A stretch of DNA of 64,000 nucleotides, taken from the NCBI RefSeq assembly GCF_018812025.1, contig NC_063054.1, positions 36,104,396-36,168,395 on the forward strand, read 5' to 3'. This DNA is from Megalobrama amblycephala (lineage: Eukaryota; Chordata; Actinopteri; Cypriniformes; Xenocyprididae). The position numbers and the translations under genes were made by a program. The notes beneath the pieces are model-generated. The model was not told the origin of the DNA and did not search any database. It saw only the letters and a program-made list of their open reading frames with translations. Shown piece by piece: positions 23,560-33,125 of this stretch; position 1 is the first letter of the stretch, and the number at the start of each line of letters is the position of its first letter.

Positions 23560-24130
23560 ATTATAATTTTTATTAATAGTTTTAATTAGCTTTTTTTATT
23601 TTAAGTTTTTATTTTAATTTTTAGCTTTAATTTGTTTTTAGTTCAATTTTAGTTTTATTAAGTTTAAATTTTAGTCATATTTCAGTTAGCAATTTTTAAT
23701 ATTTAATTTAGTTGCCAAGGTGACAATGTGATCAGTGTGATATAACTTTGTCTTTTACCACTAGCAGATCAAAAACATGAACACTGTAAACCCGAAGTTT
23801 GCAAAACTCAAAACATTTGAGTAAAGAAATTGAAAGTTTAAGTACACAGAACTGGCAGACTTTTCTATTGTACTCATACATTTTAATTGTTCTTAAATTG
23901 AAATATTTGAGGAAACTAATTCATACATTTAACTTAAAATTATGATGTAATCTCAACTTAAATAAAATTAAAAGAAATGAGTTCATAAAACTCAAAACAG
24001 TTGCAGTTTACTTAACTTGAAAGAAAATAAAAGTGTTAAATACTCATAACAGTTCATTTGACTAAACTAATTTGTTTAATTTAAGTTTGTCTTACTCAAA
24101 CCAATGAATTATTTTGAGTGTTAGGGTTAG
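23560..24130. repeat. T-rich TTTTAG repeat and AACTCAAA-rich element
   Basis: 23560-23765 is the same TTTTAGTT type of DNA as at 10000-10640 and, inverted, 51290-51540. It contains GTTGCCAAGGTGAC at 23711-23724, which resembles an RFX X-box. 23782-24125 is rich in ACTCAAAA and TTTGAGT words at both ends, as in a small dispersed inverted-repeat element. Confidence 0.5.
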
Positions 24131-24226
24131 CAGTGAACTTGTGAGTTTGAGATTGATTTGTGAATCTTTTCGACTGATTCATTGAAGAGTCATTTGTGAA
24201 TCGGACGAGACTGATTGTGCTGGGTA

Positions 24227-24324
24227 GCGTTTCCCAAAAGCATCGTAAGCCTAAGTTGATCGTAGCTCTATTGGTTTCAATGGAGCTACGATCAACTTAA
24301 GCTTACGATGCTTTTGGGAAACCC
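24227..24324. repeat. Near-perfect hairpin, 42-bp stem and 14-nt loop
   Basis: GCGTTTCCCAAAAGCATCGT at the left edge is answered by ACGATGCTTTTGGGAAACCC at the right edge. Arms 24227-24268 and 24283-24324 pair with only about two mismatches, leaving a loop TATTGGTTTCAATG. It is probably a minimal foldback MITE. A transcript would form a pre-miRNA-sized stem, but there is no evidence of transcription. Confidence 0.85.
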
Positions 24325-24782
24325 TGCCCTGAATGTTTGTTGTTGCTCGTAACCAGCAAAAACATTGCAATAGAAAGATTTTGTCTGTGTATTGTTTTGT
24401 GGCACTTAGTTATGGATAAGAAGCCGTTCTCAGTTCCCAATTCCATTAAAAACACACATAAATGAGTCAATAGTCAGCGTAAGAGTTATAAAATGAATGT
24501 GGATAGAGCTCAAATCTTGAGAGAATTTGATGAGAAATGTTTGAGTTCATATTGAGATTACAAACTTTGGTAAATGGAGCACAGCGTGAGACTTTAAAGG
24601 AGACGGTGTGAGATTACTGAGGTCTTGCTGAGGAATTCAGCCAAACTTCTCATTGCTTTCTAGGAGAAAGATATTAAAGAGTTATTATTTGTGCCTATTC
24701 TGTGTTCTGCCCTCATCTGCGTTCTGTTTCTCTCTTTCTCTTCCCACTCTGTTCCTGTGCGTTCCCTCTTTTCTCCTGCCAG
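24325..24782. other. Unassigned sequence upstream of candidate exon
   Basis: No repeat end recognised. The last 70 bases are strongly pyrimidine-rich and form the polypyrimidine tract of the candidate exon at 24783. Confidence 0.35.
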
Positions 24783-24944
24783 CGTCTTTCAGACGTGTTG
24801 ATCTATAAACAGCCTCTTTACCATTTCAAAGATGCACCTGAATATTTGGATCTGATGAATGTCGCCCAAAGCCCTAAACCTCCTCCATGTGTCACCCTGC
24901 TGAACGGCTTTAGTGCTGCTGACGAGATGAGCTGGTTTATACAG
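24783..24944 (+). CDS. Candidate internal exon of an unidentified host gene
   Basis: A long pyrimidine tract ends in CTCCTGCCAG just before 24783. The following 162 bases (54 codons, phase 0 to 0) are open and end at TTTATACAG before GTTATT. The peptide begins [20 protein letters not shown] and includes SPKPPPCV and a Trp near its C-terminal end. It does not look like repeat translation and has mixed, protein-like composition. I do not recognise the family. The donor GTTATT is weaker than the usual GTAAGT. No neighbouring exon that joins obviously was found, the nearest candidate being at 31726. It could also be chance or a decayed exon. Confidence 0.35.
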
Positions 24945-25004
24945 GTTATTGCTGGTTTGACTAGTGCATACTTTTGTGTAGCTCTTATATTCTATACTCT
25001 ATTG

Positions 25005-25005
<1 letters not shown>

Positions 25006-25066
<61 letters not shown>

Positions 25067-25092
25067 TGTGTATATATATATATATATATATA

Positions 25093-25179
<87 letters not shown>
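25006..25179. repeat. Interrupted (TA)n array
   Basis: About 170 bases of TA dinucleotide interrupted by TACTG and GTATGTGTGTG variants. Confidence 0.97.
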
Positions 25180-25186
<7 letters not shown>

Positions 25187-25269
25187 TGATTTCTGTGCCT
25201 TTAATGGCACCACAATGAATTGCAGAAATGCAGAACGTGAAATGTGAGCAGTATTTACCTGTGCAAAAT

Positions 25270-25615
25270 GTGCTGCATGATGCAAAGGTGTTGTGAATGG
25301 TTTCCAGATATGTGGTTGCTAAGGTGCTTTTTTAGCACATTATGTGGTTGCTATGATGTTCTGGGTGATTTCTAGGTGATTTTTTCTTATTACTTGTCCA
25401 TTTCATTAAAGTTACAAAAGGCATGAACACAAAAGCAGATATTTATGGAAGTCAGTGGGGTCCATCAACTGTCTGGTTACCATATTCTTAAAAAAATATC
25501 TTCTTTTGTGATCAGCAGATAAAAAGAAATACATACAGGTTTGGAACAACTTGAGGGTAAGTAAATGATGACCTAATTTTCATTTTTGGGTGAACTATAA
25601 CTTTAAGCGGACTGT
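25270..25615. repeat. GGTTGCTA-type tandem words and a solo foldback-MITE half
   Basis: 25270-25375 holds repeated TGTGGTTGCTA words, also seen near 32180. 25400-25615 ends TTTTTGGGTGAACTATAACTT, the familiar end of a TTAA-type foldback MITE, beginning ATTAAAGTTACAAAAGGC. A shorter relative lies at 27555-27640. Confidence 0.5.
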
Positions 25616-25859
25616 TTAAGAGGATTTTATTTCAAGACCGGTCAAGACCACAACTGCAGGAATATCACTAAATTGCATTGTCTGATTTATTTGTTAACAT
25701 CATTAATGTAATTGAATGTAAAACGTCCTGCTTCAAAGGCAATCAATAACTTTTTATTATTATAACATATGATATAATTAATTAAGCAATATCACTTAAG
25801 AGAAATGGGCACAAATGGGCATGATAGAAAATGTGACATTGATTTAACATAAATGTACA
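25616..25859. repeat. Outer repeat interrupted by family A copy 2 (left part)
   Basis: AGACCGGTCAAGACCACAAC opens this block, and GGTCTTGATCTTGACTTGGTC-like text resumes at about 26930-27010 beyond family A copy 2. The two halves probably belonged to one dispersed repeat that family A entered. Confidence 0.4.
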
Positions 25860-26726
25860 TTAAAGTGGATCTATTATGCCCCTTTCACAAGATGTAATAT
25901 AAGTCTCTGGTGTCCTCAAAATGTGTCTGTGAAGTTTCAGCTCAAAATCCCCCACAGATCATTTATTATAGCTTGACAAATTTGGCCCTATTTGGGTGTG
26001 AGCAAAAACATGCCGTTTTTGTGTGTGTCCCTTTAAATGCAAATGAGCTGCTGCTCCCGCCCCCTTTCCAGAAGAGGGTGGAGCTTTAACAGCTCATGCT
26101 TTGGTTGCTCAACAACAACAAAGCTGGAGAATCTCACACAGCCAAAATGACGAAGGTGTTCAGCCTTACATTGTTCAAACCGGAGTCGACACTGATGGAG
26201 AGACTCAGGAAGAAGTTACAACTTTTAGAATGAAACTGGACGTTTTTGAACTTACGTTTCTTATAAATTTATGTAGTTGCTGTGGAGTTGATTCAACTCA
26301 TCCACTAGCATTTGCCGTCATGTTAATCTTTTGTTCAAATCCAGTGTTGAATTGACCCTCGTTTGTGAAGCAGTGCGGTGTAAAATGACAGCATGACAAC
26401 AACACTCTACTACAACAACTCTTCCTCTTCTCTAAAGCATCCCAACAAAATTTACATAAACCCCGCCCCCAAGAACACACAACAAAGGGGGCGGGGTTTA
26501 TGTAAATTTTAGGGTTAGTGATGTCACAAACCCAGGAAGAAGCTCATTGTAGTCTCTACCAGCCGTTTGTTGTAGTCCTTAAAAAGCGATTTCTTTAAAA
26601 GAAAATATCTCCCTTTGCTTTGAACTTTGAGCATCATAACTTTGCAGATGTTTATGATCTAACAGCAACATTACACACACTAACTAAATTTAAAAAAGTG
26701 AAATCATAATCAAGGACCCCACTTAA
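25860..26726 (+). mobile_element. Repeat family A, copy 2
   Basis: The left end TTAAAGTGGATCTATTATGC and right end AAGGACCCCACTTAA are inverted-related. It aligns throughout with copy 1 but keeps sequence missing there, such as the GGGTGTGAGCAAAAACATG block. An open frame at 26101-26355 includes the peptide EGVQPYIVQTG also coded by copy 1, ending at the same stop. Unlike copy 1 it has a perfect 24-bp inverted repeat at 26447-26470 and 26487-26510. Confidence 0.8.
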
Positions 26727-27289
26727 TCTCAACATTATTTATGTACTTGTATTTTACCAGTTCAGATGGATATTCTGTGCCACCTCTGCAGTGCAAACGT
26801 ATAATTTGATTGGTAACAGCTCTATATATAGTGTCTTATTATTCTAATTGCATTTACTGAATATAAAACATTTATCAGGCAGTAAATGCTGATGTTTTAG
26901 ATGAATTTAAGGGGGTTGCTTGTATGGCCTTGGTCTTGATCTTGACTTGGTCTTGGTTTCAACACACACTGGACTTGGTCTCGGTTTAGGTGGTTTTGAC
27001 TGCAACACGAGTCTTTAGTCTTGTGATGGCGCAAATCAGAACAGACAGAGGCACCAACTCCTTTCTCCAGGCAAAATCACAACACTCCATTCCCTCTCCA
27101 CCCACATAATCCAAATGGCTGTGTGTGTGTGTGTGGACATGTAGATGTTTGTGTGTCTATCTTTCACCTGTCTTCCTTCCTTCCTTCCCCCTCCATCATG
27201 ATCTTTCCCCCTCTCAGCGTTAATGGAGAAACGGATGGAACGAGCAAGATCATGAGTGATGGTGATCTGCTCTGGTGTCCCCGTGTGTG

Positions 27290-27291
<2 letters not shown>
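26727..27291. other. Right part of outer repeat, then unassigned
   Basis: 26930-27010 carries GGTCTTG and CTTGGTCT words. 27118-27135 is a TG tract. Open frames at 27036-27368 are partly translation of CA/TG repeats. Confidence 0.4.

Positions 27292-27321
<30 letters not shown>
27292..27321. repeat. (TG)n microsatellite
   Basis: About 30 bases of TG dinucleotide. Confidence 0.95.
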
Positions 27322-27322
<1 letters not shown>

Positions 27323-27640
27323 ATGTGTGAGAGTGTTTGTCACAGTGTGTTAAAAGCATCTCTGGCACTCTCAGGTGTGCACAGACCGTTCCAGCCTTGA
27401 CTTTTGCCTTGAATCAGCAAAGCCGCCATATTTTGGCAGACATTTTGCTGCAATAAAAGAAATAAATAGAACATACTGGCACTTCAAATATTGACAGCGA
27501 ACGGTGCTTGTAAATTAAAACATCCTGGTGATTAAACAAATAGTTCATCAAACAAACGAAATTCAGTCAATTCAAACCCATATTCTGTTTTTAATGAGCA
27601 AATAATGACCTAGTTTTCCTTTTGGGGTGAACTATTCCCA
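27322..27640. other. Unassigned, with a small foldback-MITE-like end
   Basis: 27555-27640 resembles a degraded TTAA-type MITE end (TTTTGGGGTGAACTATTCC). Nothing else recognised. Confidence 0.35.
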
Positions 27641-28380
27641 CTGACCTCTTTCCAGACGAAGCCCTGATCCGGCAGTGTAAAATCCATTCAATTTCACCTC
27701 ATTTAGTTGATTCGCTTCCCCTCTTTGCGGCGCTTTAGTGTCGTACACTAATTTAATGGCTTGCCACGTGCCGGCTTCTTCATATCTAGCGTCTGCGGTT
27801 TTATGGGATCAATTTATTTGTTATGTACATGCGCTGGCAAGATAAACGCCTCTGTGCTCTGCCAATTTTGGGGGATAAATTGCAGTCAGGAACGGGAGGG
27901 GCGAATCTATCGGCTCACGGAAAAATAAAGGATAGCTTCCATTTGTTCTGTTCGCGGTGGTCCGAGATCAGCTGTTTGTTTCCATATCCTCCCAAGCGCT
28001 GACTCAGGATCAGTCGGAGTGATTTAGTGGCCGCGGTCTGAGGAATGACTGAGCGCTCGGATCAGTTTTGTTTGCTTGGCAGAATGCAGTGAGGGATGGA
28101 AAAGCAGGCCCGGGATCAGATGTTGGGCTGATTTAGAGCTGAGAGGGCATCGTTATACCTGGAGAGAGCTGTCCGTTTGCATTCCCATTCATCTCGTAGC
28201 AGTTGCTCGACTGGTGCATGCAGCCTTGAAAGTAGTGCATGCAGCTTGTTTGCTGTTGACTTTGCTTATAGAACCTATAAAGCTGCACTTTATGTTCATA
28301 GGGCTGAAAGCATCTGTTTTGAAACAAACAAACAAAAAACTTATGCTACCTTTTCAAAAGTTGGGTGTCTGTAAAATATT
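27641..28380. other. Unique, GC-balanced block; possible conserved non-coding DNA
   Basis: Between dense repeats this stretch is non-repetitive and less AT-rich. It contains GTCGTACACTAATTTAATGG, GCCACGTGCCGGC (an E-box CACGTG), and TAAATTGCAGTCAGG. Three overlapping short open frames near 28076-28393 have no splice context. A cis-regulatory element is plausible, but only comparison with other fish could show it. Confidence 0.35.
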
Positions 28381-28382
28381 TA

Positions 28383-29045
28383 AATGTTTTTGAAAGAAGT
28401 CTCTTCTGCTCGCCAAGGCTGCTTTTATTTGATTAAAAATACAGTACAATTGTGAAATATTATGACAATTTAAAAGAACTGTTTTCTCTGTGAATATCTT
28501 GTAAAATGTCATTTATTCCTGTGATCAAAGCTGAATTTTCAACATCCTTCAGAAATCTTTCTAATATGCTGATTTGCTGCTCAAGAGTAATTTCTGATTA
28601 TCAATGTTGAAAACAGTTGTGCTGCTTCATATTTTTGTGGAATCTGTGATAACTTTTTTGCAGGATTTTTTTGATGAATAGAAAGTTCAAAAGAACAGCA
28701 TTTGTTTGAAAAAGAAATATTTTGTAGCATTCTAAATGTCACTTTTGATCAATTTAATGGGTCACACTTTAGTTTAGGGTCCAATTCTTGCTATTAACTA
28801 TGACTTTTCGCTCAATGAACTCCTAATTACTGCTTATTAATAGTTAGTAAGGTAGTTTAAGTTTAGGTATTGGGTAGGATTATGTGATGTAGAATATGGT
28901 CATGCAGAATAAGGCATTAATATGTGCTTTATAAGTACTAATAAACAGCCAATAGTAATATGCATGCTAATAAGCGACTAGTTTATAGTAAGAATTAGAC
29001 CCTAAACTAAAGTGTTACCATTTAATGCATCCTTGCTGAATAGAA
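28383..29045 (-). repeat. Repeat family C, copy 2, interrupted by a MITE
   Basis: The minus-strand order of words matches the copy at 4099-4545. The text TCACTTTTGATCAATTTAATG is interrupted at 28760 and resumes as ATTTAATGCATCCTTGCTGA at 29020, so a younger element entered here. Confidence 0.8.
28760..29019. mobile_element. 260-bp MITE nested in family C, 8-bp target duplication
   Basis: The ends GGTCACACTTTAGTTTAGGG and, inverted, CCCTAAACTAAAGTGTTACC match at almost every base. The octamer ATTTAATG occurs at 28752-28759 and again at 29020-29027, and one copy belongs to the interrupted host repeat. That is a hAT-type target duplication. No coding capacity. Confidence 0.92.
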
Positions 29046-29061
29046 ACTAAATAAGAATCAA

Positions 29062-29552
29062 AGTCCCTTTAAGACAAGTCATTTCACTCGGCGGCCATCT
29101 TTGAAACGCCTCTTGGGCATCCAAGTGCAGCTCCTATCTCTTTGAATGGGGAAACATCAAATTCTCTAAAGCTGTTTGCCAAGCTTTCCATTAAATTTCA
29201 TATTTGAAATCACCAATGAAATCTGACAACAACTGTCTCATAAATTTGGTTTCTAAACGCTCGAATCATGACAAAAAACTGTATTTTTCAGGATAGATCA
29301 ACCTAATGCGCATGCACAGACCTAAATGCGTGTCAATTGTGCCTCATTTCGGAGGCGAGCGTCTGACTGTTTCTATAGGAACCGGAGCTTCTAACGGCTG
29401 CTGCAGTGATGCGATGACTTTGCCAATTGGCGATTGCCTCTTATTTAGAAGATGGGACTTATTCTGCCATATTGCATGTTGCACTTTCTCCCATTCATAA
29501 TAATACAAGTGACGCGTCTTGTGTTATTCTATAGTCTTTGATAAGAACCCAA
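29062..29552. repeat. Probable dispersed non-autonomous element
   Basis: TCCCTTTAAGACAAGTCATT, TCGGCGGCCATCTTTGAAAC and CAAGTGCAGCTCCTATCTCT are words I associate with a widespread cyprinid element. The open frame at 29306-29500 has no known domain. Ends are approximate and no inverted repeat was proved. Confidence 0.4.
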
Positions 29553-29646
29553 AACTTTCTAGTTAGATATGCCTAAAACCAAGAAAAAATATCAATAATG
29601 TAAGCATTATGAAAGTGACTTGGTAGGAACGCTTGAGACTGGCATA

Positions 29647-30990
29647 CAAACCCGATTCCAAAAAATTTGGGACACTGTACAAATTGTGAATAAAAAAAGA
29701 ATGCAATAATTTACAAATCTCATAAACTTATATTTTATTCACAATAGAATATATATAGCATATCAAATGGCTCATTTTGGATTTCATGAGAGCTACACAT
29801 TCTAAAAAAGTTGGGACATGTAGCAATAAGAGGCCGGAAAAGTTAAATGTACATATAAGGAACAGCTGGAGGACCAATTTGCAACTTATTAGGTCAATTG
29901 GCAACATGATTGGGTATAAAAAGAGCCTCTCAGAGTGGCAGTGTCTCTCAGAAGTCAAGATGGGCAGAGGATCACCAATTCCCCCAATGCTGTGGTGAAA
30001 AATAGTGGAGCAATATCAGAAAGGAGTTTCTCAGAGAAAAATTGCAAAGAGTTTGAAGTTATCATCATCTACAGTGCGTAATATCATCCAAAGATTCAGA
30101 GAATCTGGAACAATCTCTGTGCGTAAGGGTCAAGGCCGGAAAACCATACTGGATGCCCATGATCATCCATATCTAAACATGATCCAGAAGCGCAGGCGTT
30201 TTCTGTGGGCCAAGGCTCATTTAAAATGGACTGTGGCAAAGTGGAAAACTGTTCTGTGGTCAGACGAATCAAAATTTGAAGTTCTTTTTGGAAAACTGGG
30301 ACGCCATGTCATCCGGACTAAAGAGGACAAGGACAACCCAAGTTGTTATCAGCGCTCAGTTCAGAAGCCTGCATCTCTGATGGTATGGGGTTGCATGAGT
30401 GCATGTGGCATGGGCAGCTTACACATCTGGAAAGGCACCATCAATGCTGAAAGGTATATCCAAGTTCTAGAACAACATATGCTCCCATCCAGACGTCGTC
30501 TCTTTCAGGGAAGACCTTGCATTTTCCAACATGACAATGCCAGACCACATACTGCATCAATTACAACATCATGGCTCGTAGAAGAAGGATCCGGGTACTG
30601 AAAATGGCCAGCCTGCAGTCCAGAAACATTTGGCGCATCATAAAGAGGAAGATGCGACAAAGAAGACCTAAGACAGTTGAGCAACTAGAAGCCTGTATTA
30701 GACAAGAATGGGACAACATTCCTATTCCTAAACTTGAGCAACTTGTCTCCTCAGTCCCCAGACGTTTGCAGACTGTTATAAAAAGAAGAGGGGATGCCAC
30801 ACAGTGGTAAACATGGCCTTGTCCCAACTTTTTTGAGATGTGTTGATGCCATGAAATTTAAAATCAACTTATTTTTTCCTTAAAATGATACATTTTCTCA
30901 GTTTAAACATTTGATATGTCATCTATGTTGTATTCTGAATAAAATATTGAAATTTGAAACATCCACATCATTGCATTCTGTTTTTATTCA
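29647..30990 (+). mobile_element. Tc1-like transposon with incomplete right end
   Basis: The left end CAAACCCGATTCCAAAAAAT follows a TA at 29645-29646, as expected for Tc1/mariner insertion. The left terminal region includes ACACTGTACAAATTGTGAAT. On the right, GCATTCTGTTTTTATTCA mirrors the inner part of the left repeat. The sequence then departs into another repeat at 30991, so the outer 40 or so bases of the right end are missing. The element holds the broken transposase at 30005-30810. Confidence 0.85.
30005..30810 (+). pseudogene. Broken Tc1-like transposase
   Basis: Tc1-family transposases cut and paste DNA at TA dinucleotides using a DDE catalytic triad. The first frame (30005-30601) holds the N-terminal helix-turn-helix (QRKIAKSLKLSSSTVRNIIQ), then jumps to PYLNMIQKRRRFLWAKAH, so part of the second DNA-binding domain is deleted. 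The first catalytic Asp (WSDESKF) and second Asp (IFQHDNARPHTA) are intact. A frameshift near residue 190 ends the frame early. The rest continues in another frame from 30571 (NIWRIIKRKM to RRGDATQW), and the Pro-rich block with the catalytic Glu (DLNPIE-type) has been lost by a small deletion near 30623. It is clearly inactive. Confidence 0.9.
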
Positions 30991-30991
30991 T

Positions 30992-31192
30992 AAAAATCTT
31001 CATGTTCATGTTAGTTCACAGTGCATTAACTAATGATTACAGATATGACTTTTGATCTTAAAAATGTTTTAGTGAATGCTGAAAATAACATTAACTGAGA
31101 TTAATAAATGCTGTAGAAGTATTGTTCATTCTTAGTTCATGTTAACCAATGTTATCTAACGAAAACTTATTATAAAGTGTTACCAATAAAAA
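30992..31192 (-). repeat. GTAACACTTTA-type dispersed repeat
   Basis: Minus-strand words GGTAACACTTTATAATAAG, then GTTAACATGAACTAAGAATG match a very common fish repeat. Further pieces lie at 32258-32395 (plus) and 33862-33968 (minus). Confidence 0.6.
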
Positions 31193-31725
31193 AATAGAAT
31201 TCAGAAATAAAATTGACAGAATTTACAGTAAACACAGTATTTAATGGGAATCAAACCCTTGACCTCAGCATTGTTTCCTTTCTTAAAAATACAAAAAAAA
31301 TTAAGCAACTGGAATTAAGTTGAATTAGAGTAAATCATTAAATTCTGTATGATTCTTTGAGCTATAGAAACGTTTGCATCAACATGTAAAAATAAGAATT
31401 TTTAATGTAAGATTTAAGGTAAAAGTCTACTTGAAATAAGTTCGCAAAGCTTCACTAGTTACTGTCTAGTTTTAAAATCCATTAATATTTTAGCAGCAAG
31501 ATATTTATGCTAGAGTTCTTCTTACCGAATCATTTTTTGCATATGAAGGTGGCAGAATTTTTTGCTTGATTTTGAAATATTGCTACATTTAAATGTTTTG
31601 CTGGTTTCAACATATTTTTTCAGAACGTTGAGTCTTGTGCGAGAGAGGCGAAAGTGACTTCTCAACATCTTCCTGTGTGTCTGTTATCTGTTATCCTTCT
31701 TTTCCTTCTATCGTTTCATCCGTAG
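31193..31725. other. Unassigned; possible tRNA-like B-box fragment at 31245-31285
   Basis: TGGGAATCAAACCCTTGACC reads on the minus strand as a B-box-like GGTTTGATTCC, which could be a scrap of a tRNA-derived SINE. No A box or folded tRNA was recognised. The last 80 bases are pyrimidine-rich. Confidence 0.3.
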
Positions 31726-31834
31726 AGAACGGCACAATCGCTTCTGCTGCTTTGTTGAGGAATGCCTCTAAAAGCAAAACAGAGTTGTGTCAGGAAAAAT
31801 CCTGCTCGGCGTGGGAGAATGCCAAGTCTCGCAG
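31726..31834 (+). CDS. Candidate internal exon of an unidentified host gene
   Basis: A strong polypyrimidine tract (TTATCCTTCTTTTCCTTCTA) and CATCCGTAG precede 31726, and CTCGCAG is followed by GTAACA after 31834. This gives 109 bases that are open in one frame, with the peptide ENGTIASAALLRNASKSKTE and then a Cys- and Lys-rich tail ending SAWENAKSRR. An alternative acceptor two bases downstream exists. The family is not recognised, so the splice context is the main support. It lies on the same strand as the candidate at 24783. It may be an exon of a large gene or a chance arrangement. Confidence 0.35.
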
Positions 31835-32257
31835 GTAACAGCCGTGTGCGTTTGCTTTCAGCACAATCTCAGGCCCAGATGTCTTCCCTAAGGTGTTTTT
31901 GAGCTCTTATATGAGCATGTGCTTTATTGCTGTGTCATTTCCATCCGGGACTGGAAATCTGCATTTGGAATTCAGTAAGGTTGAAAAATTTTAGTGCAGT
32001 CGTAAAAACAAGCTCATTTTGATGAGGAAAAAGTCGTCCCATGCACTAATTCATGAGAAATATGATGTATAAATGTGTTTCAGCTGTAAATTGAGAAGGT
32101 TAACTGTATACTTTCAGTTTATGGAAGTTTTTTGCAGGACTGCTGCTTGAATTCATAATGTGAGAAATGCATGGTTGCTAGGGTGTTATGAGTGGTTGCT
32201 TGGTTTTTCACCTGTTTTATCACGCTGAAGTTTAATTCTTAGTGATACAGGTTTGAT
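31835..32257. other. Unassigned sequence
   Basis: No gene or transposon end seen. GGTTGCTAGGGTG words near 32175 are part of a dispersed tandem-word repeat. Confidence 0.35.
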
Positions 32258-32395
32258 TGGTAACACTTTATTTTAAGGTCTCATTAGTTAATGCATTAAC
32301 TAACATTAAATAACAACAAGCAATACATTCTGTTCAATATTTATAATGTTTGTTAACATTGGTTAATAAAAATACAACTGTTCATTGTTAGTTGC
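32258..32395 (+). repeat. GTAACACTTTA-type dispersed repeat
   Basis: Begins GGTAACACTTTATTTTAAGG and continues through AGTTAATGCATTAACTAACA. Confidence 0.65.
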
Positions 32396-32649
32396 TTGAT
32401 CAGTGTCTTTGTGGGTTTTGGTTCTTTTGCTGCTGTTGGCTGTAAGAACATTTGAAATAACTTAAATGGTTTGCTGAATTGGTATGGAACTGTAATGCGG
32501 TCAAGACCTGTCTGGAACACTTTAGCCATACGTTTACCTGAAAATAATTGCACACCTTAAAACATTCATCAACCAATCAGAATCAAGCATTCAGCAGCCC
32601 CGTAGTATAACTGGCCTCCCTTGGAGTTATGGGCACCTGCCTGTCTTGG

Positions 32650-33125
32650 ATCAGATTTTTCTGGTCTTAAAAGCTTCAGATCTAAGTCATCGCAAGTTAC
32701 CACTGGTGTTCCCCAAGGCTCAGTCTTGGGCCCTCTTTTATTTATTATTTATTTACTGCCCCTTGGACATATTTTTAGGAAGTAAGGTATTCATTTCCAC
32801 TGCTATGCTGATGACACCTACTTCTGTTTTCTTAAAAACTGATTTCAAATTTTCGTCAAATTTGAAATTCTCTTGGTAGGCAAGAAATCTGATAGCTTCT
32901 CTGTGACTATTGACCAGTCCATAGTTTTTCCATCCACGCAGGTTAAAAGTCTGGGTGACGTCCTTGATAGCACCCTGTCATTTGTAGCTCACATTAATAA
33001 TATTATTCGTTCTGCATATATTCATTTACGAAACATAAACCGTCTTCGTCCTTCTTTGACAACGAACAGCACTGCTATCCTTGCACATGCTTAGTTACGT
33101 CACATATAGATTATTGCAATTCTCT
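32650..33125 (+). pseudogene. LINE-2-like reverse transcriptase fragment
   Basis: Three frames are needed to follow it. [13 protein letters not shown] is encoded from about 32705, the polymerase motif YADDT at 32804-32818, and a downstream block beginning at 32873 includes QVKSLGDVLDSTLSF and HLRNINRLRP, typical of the thumb region of fish L2/CR1-type non-LTR retrotransposons. Several dozen residues after YADDT are deleted or scrambled, and stops interrupt all frames. The 5' endonuclease domain and the 3' tail are absent. It is a dead fragment. Confidence 0.8.

Noticed and set aside
31245..31285. tRNA-like B-box word on the minus strand
   Set aside because: No A box or cloverleaf could be found. 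At most a scrap of a tRNA-derived SINE.
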